From Balneola sp. (lineage in GTDB: Bacteria; Bacteroidota; Rhodothermia; Balneolales; Balneolaceae): a DNA stretch of 7,175 bases. Location: NCBI GenBank assembly GCA_002730655.1, contig PCAT01000009.1:2790-9964 (forward strand), in the 5' to 3' direction. The notes below the pieces were generated by a model. The model had not been told where the DNA came from. It was given only the letters and a program-made list of their open reading frames with translations, and made no database searches. This document shows positions 1 through 7,175 of the stretch, in pieces (position 1 is the stretch's first letter; each line of letters opens with the position of its first letter). The position numbers and the translations under genes are program-made.

Positions 1-1
1 C

Positions 2-88
2 TTAGAATATAATATCTATTCAGCAGGACTAAAAGATCGGACTTCACAATTCTTGCAGTATAATGGAAAAGCTCAGAGTTTTTTTTAA
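2..88 (+). CDS. possible 3' end of an upstream gene (28 C-terminal codons)
   Basis: The second plus-strand frame is open from the window edge to a TAA at 86-88 and would encode a tail reading LEYNIYSAGLKD... and ending in QSFF. The composition is protein-like (mixed polar and aromatic residues), and the other two plus frames stop within the first 12 bases. One minus-strand frame is also open here but has no ATG. Twenty-eight codons are too few to recognise a family, and an open run of this length can occur by chance in AT-rich DNA. If real, the gene is co-directional with the RodZ-like gene that starts 176 bases downstream. Confidence 0.3.
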   Translation, partial: LEYNIYSAGLKDRTSQFLQYNGKAQSFF

Positions 89-116
89 ATTAGAACTGAA
101 TTATCGCTTTTTAGTA

Positions 117-146
117 TTGAAGATGATTATGTCTAAGAGGTATAAA
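117..146 (+). promoter_or_regulatory. weak sigma70-like promoter upstream of the RodZ-like gene
   Basis: TTGAAG (117-122) and TATAAA (141-146) are separated by 18 bases, matching TTGACA/TATAAT at 4 and 5 of 6 positions. Transcription would begin near 153 and leave a leader of about 110 bases. The region is very AT-rich, so a chance match is likely. If the organism is a Bacteroidota member, its main sigma factor prefers a different motif (TTTG / TAnnTTTG), which I did not find here. Confidence 0.2.
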
Positions 147-264
147 AATAGATTCACAGATTATGTTTTGTCGCTAATTCTACTAAATTACGGTTATTGC
201 CTTAAACGATATTAGATCTATCCTAACTAAAGCAATCAGTTAAGAAAACATTACAAGCTATATT

Positions 265-1740
265 ATGGCCTTAGGAAAAGACTTAGCAGAAATTAGAGAA
301 GAACTAGGTGTTGATATTAACGTTATTCAAGGCCGAACTAAGTTATCCTTAGAAATTATTTCGAAAATTGAATCGGATGCTATTTTCAATTCGGAAATCT
401 ACAATGATGCGTACAAAAGAAACTTTGTTCGAAGCTACGCACGAGCATTAAAAATCAAGGAAGCTACTATACTACGAGCCTTAGATGCTATGGAAGAAGG
501 TACTTATGACAATAGCATATTTAAAGAAGTAGGGGCTAGCGATCCAACAGATTCTTTTGCTAAAGAAGAAGGAAAGCATCATTTAGAAGAGGATTCAACG
601 CCTAAAAAGGCGCTCATTCGAACAGAACTCAATTATGATGCTAAAACAAAGATTGAGGCTACAAAAAAAACCTTAACAAGTTCTGAAGCTAAGGAAGTAA
701 TAGATTTTCCGACTGCCTCTAGTAATGCGACAGAACCTTTAAATTCAACAGATTCTAAAAAAATAAATCCTTCAGATAATCCACAAGCTAGTGAATCAAC
801 CACAGAGAAAAGTAAAATATCTGCTAGTGTATCAAATCAAGAAAAACCTAGCTCCACCGATAAAGTGGAAAGCGATATGGATTCCTCGGATTATTCAGAA
901 AATCTTTCGAACAATCCAAAAAAAGCTCCAAAGACTAAAAAGCAACGATCTATTAACCGAACTGCTTCGCCCACTGAAACGTCAGATAATGTAAATTGGG
1001 CTCAAATGGGTAAACAGTTTAGTAAACAGCAGGATTCAAAAAGTAGTGTTGTGTTTATAGCCGTCTTAGCAGTAATTACTGTGAGCTCGCTCTTATTCGG
1101 TTTTTTATACAGAAGTAGTATCTCTAGTTGGTTTACTGACTTTTTTAATTCTAATTCAGTAGTCGCAGAAGAGACCACCAATCTTAACTCTGGCAATAAT
1201 ATTACCACCGATTCATTGGAAGGCAGCAATCTAGTTGATAACCCTGATAACTCTACGAATTTAAACCAAAACTCCGAGATGTCTGAAACTTCTGCTATTG
1301 ATGAGAATCAAAATACAGGCACAGTCATGTTAACCACCGACGAGACAGCCCCTTTGGACTCGACTACATTGCAAAATCTAGCCCAATTTCCAGATACCTT
1401 GCAAATTGTGGTCTATGCTGCCTATGATAAGTTAGAACCGGTAAGGATAGGGAGTGATTTGAGAGAATCCGTTTATCCAATATGGGTAGAACAAGGTGAG
1501 GCGTACTATTTCGATTTTAATCAGGAAATTACCATTCGTGGGCAGCTCCGTAGAATGCTCATTTTATTTAATAATAATGTAATTGAAGCACCATTAGAAC
1601 GATTTGCAGGAGTTCAAGCAAACACAGTTCGACTCACTCGTATACGCTTAGCAGCTGCAGAATTTGAAGAAAAACAAGAGTTAGTCTTACCCAATGGTGT
1701 GTCTGAGCCTGACACTATAATTTACGCAATAAATTTTTAA
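265..1740 (+). CDS. RodZ-like protein: N-terminal helix-turn-helix, single TM helix, periplasmic beta-rich C-terminus
   Basis: The 491-residue product has the RodZ layout. Residues 4-78 form a HTH_25-type domain, from GKDLAEIREELGV through the signature-like NFVRSYARALKI (53-64). A Ser/Thr/Asn/Lys-rich, probably disordered linker (about 90-258) follows, ending in a basic stretch (KKAPKTKKQR, 219-228). One hydrophobic helix spans about 261-282. A second polar, Asn/Thr-rich linker (about 296-375) leads to a beta-rich C-terminal domain (about 378-465, including PIWVEQGEAYYFDFNQEITIRG) resembling the DUF4115 domain of RodZ. In characterised bacteria RodZ binds MreB through the cytoplasmic HTH domain and helps set cell shape; that role here is inferred. 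At 491 residues it is longer than the roughly 330-residue E. coli protein, mainly because of the linkers. The ATG at 265 sits 3 codons before the domain, and an in-frame TAA at 241-243 excludes an upstream start. No Shine-Dalgarno is visible. A DNA-binding regulator is the alternative, less likely given the membrane anchor. Confidence 0.85.
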   Translation: MALGKDLAEIREELGVDINVIQGRTKLSLEIISKIESDAIFNSEIYNDAYKRNFVRSYARALKIKEATILRALDAMEEGTYDNSIFKEVGASDPTDSFAKEEGKHHLEEDSTPKKALIRTELNYDAKTKIEATKKTLTSSEAKEVIDFPTASSNATEPLNSTDSKKINPSDNPQASESTTEKSKISASVSNQEKPSSTDKVESDMDSSDYSENLSNNPKKAPKTKKQRSINRTASPTETSDNVNWAQMGKQFSKQQDSKSSVVFIAVLAVITVSSLLFGFLYRSSISSWFTDFFNSNSVVAEETTNLNSGNNITTDSLEGSNLVDNPDNSTNLNQNSEMSETSAIDENQNTGTVMLTTDETAPLDSTTLQNLAQFPDTLQIVVYAAYDKLEPVRIGSDLRESVYPIWVEQGEAYYFDFNQEITIRGQLRRMLILFNNNVIEAPLERFAGVQANTVRLTRIRLAAAEFEEKQELVLPNGVSEPDTIIYAINF

Positions 1741-1761
1741 CCTTTAGATGAACTATATGAA

Positions 1762-3800
<2,039 letters not shown>

Positions 3801-3869
3801 AAATGACTTACTATTTTCTGAACCAAGCAAATTAACCCAAGTAGAATTAAATAAGTTTTAGCGAATACT

Positions 3870-3959
3870 ATGCCATCAGACCTTTTGTATAAAACCTATC
3901 TTGAAGACCCTTCACAACCATCCGACTCAGCTTTAGGTTTTTTATTGTATGAAATCTGA
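3870..3959 (+). CDS. possible 29-aa leader ORF overlapping the next gene
   Basis: An ATG at 3870-3872 opens a 29-codon frame (MPSDLLYKTY... to ...LGFLLYEI) ending at TGA 3957-3959. It overlaps the start of the following membrane-protein gene by 11 bases in another frame, an arrangement often seen with translational coupling. It fills most of the otherwise unexplained 148-base gap after ligA. Against it: no Shine-Dalgarno, no recognised family, and a length easily reached by chance. It could be a real small protein, a regulatory leader peptide or noise. Confidence 0.25.
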   Translation: MPSDLLYKTYLEDPSQPSDSALGFLLYEI

Positions 3960-4317
3960 ATTCTCTACCTCCAACTTTGTTCGGATTAGTGTCATAAATT
4001 GGGCACTAACATTGCCATTGCTCATACTTTTTGCTTGGCCCTATTATTATGCAGCTAGGGAATTAGGCCTTGATTTGAGCTTTCGATACATTGGTGCTTT
4101 TATGTTCGCAATGCCTTTTTTATTAACTATTATTCATGGTCATGTGACAATGGCACTGGGTACAATACACCGATACCATTATTATGAATGGCTTGAAACC
4201 AAACCCTACACATTTGGTCTTTTTTTTCATCCAGCCTTAGTGAAAACAAGATTTCGTTTAATTTTTTTATTGGTTAGCTTATTGTTTCTTCCCTTTGGCT
4301 TTGCATTGGGTGTGTAG
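3949..4317 (+). CDS. small three-helix membrane protein with clustered histidines, function unknown
   Basis: I do not recognise the family. The 122-residue product has three hydrophobic segments, at about 15-35, 47-70 and 102-121, and no cleavable signal peptide, so it is probably an inner-membrane protein. The second helix runs into a striking polar stretch rich in His and aromatic residues, HGHVTMALGTIHRYHYYEW (63-81), with His63, His65, His74 and His77, followed by KPYTFGLFFHP (85-95, His94). Such a cluster could bind a metal or haem, or mark an enzyme active site at the membrane face; this is inference. The ATG at 3949 is supported by an in-frame TAG at 3934-3936. No Shine-Dalgarno is seen (TTTTTTATTGT precedes it), consistent with the neighbours. 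It follows ligA on the same strand and converges on acs, with about 100 bases between stops. Coding is supported by length, hydrophobic pattern and intact frame rather than by homology. Confidence 0.75.
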   Translation: MKSEFSTSNFVRISVINWALTLPLLILFAWPYYYAARELGLDLSFRYIGAFMFAMPFLLTIIHGHVTMALGTIHRYHYYEWLETKPYTFGLFFHPALVKTRFRLIFLLVSLLFLPFGFALGV

Positions 4318-4418
4318 GTTGTTCCCAAAAAGATACCTCTGGATTATTAATAACTCTTTCTTACTCGAAGTAGTCTAATCACCATTATCTACTCTTCAAA
4401 TTTAGGCTTTAATACCAA

Positions 4419-6317
4419 TTAAATCACTTCTCCAGAGACAATAGCATCGACCACAGTCGGATCCAGTAAGGTAGACGTATCTCCTAACTGATCCACTTCA
4501 TTTGATGCTACCTTACGCAATATTCGTCGCATAATCTTCCCTGAACGGGTTTTAGGTAGCCCAGGAACTATTTGAATTTTGTCTGGCTTAGCAATAGGGC
4601 CTATTATTTTTGTCACCAAATCCAGTAACTCTTTCTTGAATACAGCCCGGTCTTCTATTTCCCCATCACAAATCATAAACGCATACACTCCCTGCCCTTT
4701 TATATCATGAGGATAGCCAACAATAGCCGTTTCCACTACTCTAGGATGTTCATCCAGTGCATTTTCAATTTCAGCGGTACCCAAACGATGACCTGACACA
4801 TTAAGTACATCATCTACCCGCCCAGTTATTCGGTAATAGCCATCTTCATCTCTCCGACACCCATCACCAGTAAAATAAAAACCTTTATAGGTGGATAAAT
4901 AGGTCTGCTTATACCGCTCATGATCGCCATAGACTGTACGTGCAATAGAAGGCCAAGGATATTTAATACATAGGTTACCTTCAACCCCATTTCCTTCAAT
5001 TTCCTTGCCATATTCGTCCATTAGCACAGGGGAAATACCTGGCAGTGGCAATGTTGCAAAACCCGGTTTGGTGGGAGTTATTCCAGCTAGAGGGGATATT
5101 AAAATACCACCCGTTTCGGTTTGCCACCATGTATCTACGATCGGGCATCGTTCATTTCCGATATGCTTGTGATACCAATTCCATGCTTCCTCATTAATGG
5201 GTTCACCAACACTGCCCAGAACTTTAAGTGAGCTTAAATCATATTTATTTACAAAATCTAAATCAAATGACATCAGTGATCGGATAGCTGTTGGCGCCGT
5301 ATAGAAATGAGTCACTTTATATTTCTCAACTACTTCCCAAAAACGTCCAGCATCCGGATAAGTAGGTGTTCCCTCAAAAATAATTCCAGTGGTCCCAGTG
5401 AATAGTGGCCCATAGATTATATAACTATGGCCCGTAATCCATCCAGCATCTGCGGTACACCAATAAACATCATCTGCGCCAGCTTGAAACACATTACGGA
5501 AGGAATAAGAGGTGTAAACCATATACCCGCCACAGGTATGCACTACCCCTTTTGGCTTACCGGTTGATCCAGAAGTATACAGTATAAACAGCGGGTCCTC
5601 AGCGTCCATTTCAACCGCTTCGTGATAGCGGGATGCATTCCTAATCATATTATGCCACCAAAAATCACGCCCTTTTTCCCATTGGATTTCTCTGTTTGTT
5701 CGCTGACATACAATAACATTTTCGACTGAGGGAGAAGTTTGCAGTGCTTCGTCCGAAATATCTTTCAAAGGCACATGCTTATCCCCCCTTCGAAGCCCGT
5801 CATTTGTAATGAGCATCTTAGCCTGACAATCGTTTATACGTTCACTTAATGATTGAGCAGAAAAGCCTGCAAATACAATAGAATGTACAGCACCAATCCG
5901 CGCACAAGCCAGTGCCGCGATAATAAGTTCCGGAGTCATGGCCATATAAATGCACACACGATCGCCCTTCGTTATTCCCTTACTCTCTAATACATTTGAA
6001 AACCTGCATACATCCTCATGCAGTTGTCTATAAGTGATTGTTCTACGGAATGAATCGGGATGATTTGGCTCAAAAATGAAAGCCGTTTTATTGCCAATGG
6101 TATTCAAATGTCTATCCAGAGCATTTTCTGTAATATTCAATTTTCCACCGACAAACCACTTAATATTACCTTCTTTAAAACTCCCCATTTGCACCTGATC
6201 CCAACGTTTTCGCCAGTAAAAAGTACCCGCCTCGTGATCCCAAAAACTGAGCCTATCTTGCTCACTTTGGTCAAAGGTTTCTTGATAATTGTCAAAGGAT
6301 TTAATGTTCAACCACAT
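4419..6317 (-). CDS. acs: acetyl-CoA synthetase (AMP-forming acetate-CoA ligase)
   Basis: The enzyme converts acetate, ATP and CoA to acetyl-CoA, AMP and PPi in the cytoplasm, allowing growth on or recovery of acetate. At 632 residues it is full length for the family (E. coli 652). Visible signatures are the N-terminal ACAS domain (about 1-60); CoA-site-like RRGDKHVPLK (176-185); A3 phosphate loop YTSGSTGKPKG (247-257); DAGWITGHSYI (290-300); GSVGEPINEEAW (368-379); A5 motif WWQTETGG (397-404), whose Trp pair limits the acyl pocket to acetate-sized substrates; YFTGDG (481-486); hinge GRVDDVLNVSGHRLGTAEIE (499-518); and PKTRSGKIMRRIL (588-600) with catalytic Lys594. In many bacteria this lysine is reversibly acetylated by Pat-type enzymes, and the motif here is canonical; acetylation in this organism is inference. 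The start is firm: an in-frame TAG lies only 12 bases upstream (6327-6329). It is transcribed alone here, divergent from the helicase gene and convergent with the small membrane-protein gene. Confidence 0.97.
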   Translation of the reverse strand: MWLNIKSFDNYQETFDQSEQDRLSFWDHEAGTFYWRKRWDQVQMGSFKEGNIKWFVGGKLNITENALDRHLNTIGNKTAFIFEPNHPDSFRRTITYRQLHEDVCRFSNVLESKGITKGDRVCIYMAMTPELIIAALACARIGAVHSIVFAGFSAQSLSERINDCQAKMLITNDGLRRGDKHVPLKDISDEALQTSPSVENVIVCQRTNREIQWEKGRDFWWHNMIRNASRYHEAVEMDAEDPLFILYTSGSTGKPKGVVHTCGGYMVYTSYSFRNVFQAGADDVYWCTADAGWITGHSYIIYGPLFTGTTGIIFEGTPTYPDAGRFWEVVEKYKVTHFYTAPTAIRSLMSFDLDFVNKYDLSSLKVLGSVGEPINEEAWNWYHKHIGNERCPIVDTWWQTETGGILISPLAGITPTKPGFATLPLPGISPVLMDEYGKEIEGNGVEGNLCIKYPWPSIARTVYGDHERYKQTYLSTYKGFYFTGDGCRRDEDGYYRITGRVDDVLNVSGHRLGTAEIENALDEHPRVVETAIVGYPHDIKGQGVYAFMICDGEIEDRAVFKKELLDLVTKIIGPIAKPDKIQIVPGLPKTRSGKIMRRILRKVASNEVDQLGDTSTLLDPTVVDAIVSGEVI

Positions 6318-6326
6318 AATGGAACG

Positions 6327-6353
6327 CTATTTGGATATTTTGATGTATTTGAT
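6327..6353 (-). repeat. three 9-base near-repeats in the acs leader
   Basis: On the acs sense strand, three adjoining 9-base units read ATCAAATAC (6353-6345), ATCAAAATA (6344-6336) and TCCAAATAG (6335-6327). Units 1 and 2 share ATCAAA, and units 1 and 3 share CAAATA. They lie just downstream of a TATAAT box and end 9 bases before the acs ATG, so they would be in the mRNA leader or overlap the transcription start. A role as a regulator or ribosome-binding site is conceivable, but low complexity in AT-rich DNA could explain them. Confidence 0.3.
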
Positions 6354-6354
6354 A

Positions 6355-6386
6355 ATTATACTAGACCAATGTATTCGTTTAATCAA
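6355..6386 (-). promoter_or_regulatory. candidate acs promoter
   Basis: On the minus strand a perfect TATAAT (6360-6355) lies 37 bases before the acs ATG. TTGATT (6386-6381) is upstream with a 20-base spacer, longer than the ideal 17. Transcription would begin about 30 bases before the start codon. The -10 box is good and the -35 is poor, so activator dependence is possible (acs is activator-controlled in some bacteria). A Bacteroidota-type TTTG / TAnnTTTG pair was not clearly found. Confidence 0.25.
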
Positions 6387-6550
6387 CAGTACATTTTCTT
6401 AGTCTAGAACAATAAACTAACATTATTCGTTAGCATCTTATACTCCAAAAAAATAAGAAGCTCTGCAAGCGCTTTTATGTATTTTTTCAAAAAGTTTTGA
6501 TCAACCAAATAACAGGCAAAACGTAATAATAGAAATTTCTTTTTTCTTAC

Positions 6551-7175
6551 ATGTCCTCCCCTAAACAGCCTACAAAATCATCAACGAGTGGTTTGGATCA
6601 AGTACATGACTGGTTTACCAAAAATCATTGGAAAATTTTCACCTTTCAGAAAAAGTGCTGGCAATCCGTACTAAGCGGAAATGAAGGAATCTTACACGCT
6701 CCTACAGGTTCCGGTAAAACCTTTGCCCTATGGATGCCTCATATTATCCGCTGGTTAGACGCCAAAAAGCAAGCTAATAAAGGCCTACAACTCATTTGGA
6801 TTACCCCTTTGCGAGCACTTGCTAAAGATACCGAACGACAGTTTAAACAGAGTCTAGCCGAATTCGGGCTAGATATCCAAGTTGGCAGACGGACGGGGGA
6901 TGTATCAGCTTCGGTAAGAAAAAAGCAAGAGCAAACCATGCCTCAGGTGCTCATTACTACCCCCGAGAGTTTACATGTGCTTATGGCTCAAAAAAAACAT
7001 GAACGTTATTTTAAACATCTCCATAGCGTAGTCGTCGACGAATGGCATGAGCTTATGGGTAGTAAGCGAGGCACCCAAACCGAACTATTTTTGGCCCGGG
7101 CTAGGGCACTACGACCAGAAGTAAAAACATGGGGTATTTCTGCTACTTTGGGCAACATGGAGGAGGCTGTGGAGG
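6551..7175 (+). CDS. ligase-associated DNA damage response DEXH-box helicase (Lhr-Core type), 3' end outside window
   Basis: The first 208 residues of an SF2 helicase are visible and end mid-codon at the window edge; family members are about 800 residues, so the second RecA domain, winged helix and C-terminal domain are missing here. Motifs seen: Q-like FTFQKKCW (30-37), Walker A APTGSGKT (50-57), Ia TPLRALAKD (85-93), RTGD (114-117), TTPES (136-140), motif II VDEWHEL (162-168) and III SATLG (197-201). DEWH in place of the commoner DEAH/DEIH, followed by GSKRGTQTEL, is typical of the Lhr-like helicases found in clusters with an exonuclease, an ATP-dependent ligase and the phosphoesterase PdeM. 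Such enzymes are ATP-driven 3'-to-5' translocases linked to DNA damage response. The ATG at 6551 is supported by an in-frame TAG at 6530-6532. The leader is T-rich without a Shine-Dalgarno. Upstream lies the divergent acs, so this gene heads its own transcript; PdeM may follow outside the window. Confidence 0.95.
   Translation, partial: MSSPKQPTKSSTSGLDQVHDWFTKNHWKIFTFQKKCWQSVLSGNEGILHAPTGSGKTFALWMPHIIRWLDAKKQANKGLQLIWITPLRALAKDTERQFKQSLAEFGLDIQVGRRTGDVSASVRKKQEQTMPQVLITTPESLHVLMAQKKHERYFKHLHSVVVDEWHELMGSKRGTQTELFLARARALRPEVKTWGISATLGNMEEAVE

Noticed and set aside
1002..1229. 75-codon minus-strand ORF
   Set aside because: It is antisense to the transmembrane and linker part of the RodZ-like gene, which has an intact frame and recognisable domain layout.
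4318..4418. Possible bidirectional terminator between the convergent membrane-protein and acs genes
   Set aside because: There is a 10-base palindrome TTATTAATAA (4344-4353) and a short TACT-CGA-AGTA hairpin, but no GC-rich stem followed by a T-tract on either strand, so I do not call a terminator.
6060..6407. 115-codon plus-strand ORF running from inside acs into the divergent intergenic region
   Set aside because: Most of it is antisense to the well-supported 5' part of acs, its product has no recognisable domain, and its remainder lies in AT-rich intergenic DNA.
6361..6407. CTAGAC (6361-6366) and GTCTAG (6402-6407) inverted pair in the divergent intergenic region
   Set aside because: The arms are only 6 bases, 35 bases apart and do not extend in either direction, so this is expected by chance.
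6497..6530. TTGATC (6497-6502) and AATAAT (6525-6530) as a helicase promoter
   Set aside because: The spacer is 22 bases, too long for a sigma70-type promoter, and no Bacteroidota TAnnTTTG element is present.
6739..6939. 66-codon minus-strand ORF inside the helicase gene
   Set aside because: It is antisense to the conserved helicase motifs between Walker A and TTPES, and has no supporting features.

Overview
The window is AT-rich, ordinary-looking bacterial chromosome with five confident genes and no mobile element, CRISPR array or RNA gene that I can see. The starts mostly lack a Shine-Dalgarno sequence and are preceded by A/T-rich leaders. Together with the gene content (RodZ-like HTH membrane protein, NAD+-dependent LigA, acetyl-CoA synthetase, and a DEXH helicase of the 'ligase-associated' Lhr-Core type), this suggests a member of the Bacteroidota / Balneolota / Rhodothermota group, perhaps aquatic. 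The placement is inference from style and content; no rRNA or other phylogenetic marker was compared.

Layout. Positions 1-88 may hold the last codons of an upstream gene, followed by about 180 bases with one weak promoter-like pair. A plus-strand pair follows: a RodZ-like protein with an N-terminal HTH and one transmembrane helix (265-1740), then ligA (1815-3800). They are 74 bases apart with no convincing terminator between them, so co-transcription is possible. Next on the plus strand is a small three-helix membrane protein of unknown function (3949-4317), possibly preceded by an overlapping 29-codon ORF (3870-3959). It converges on the minus-strand acetyl-CoA synthetase gene (4419-6317). 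A 233-base divergent intergenic region (6318-6550) carries a TATAAT box and three 9-base near-repeats in the acs leader. Finally the plus-strand helicase gene (6551 to beyond 7175) is cut by the window edge.

How the genes relate. LigA seals nicks in replication and repair. The helicase belongs to a DNA-damage-response cluster whose other members (exonuclease, ATP-dependent ligase, PdeM phosphoesterase) would lie outside this window. The 'ligase' in that family name is an ATP-dependent enzyme, not the LigA seen here. Acs feeds acetate into central metabolism, and the RodZ-like protein probably serves cell shape or MreB-linked wall growth. I see no evidence that the five genes form one system. 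The items most worth a second look are the His-rich small membrane protein with its overlapping leader ORF, the helicase without its usual upstream partners, and the triple repeat in the acs leader.
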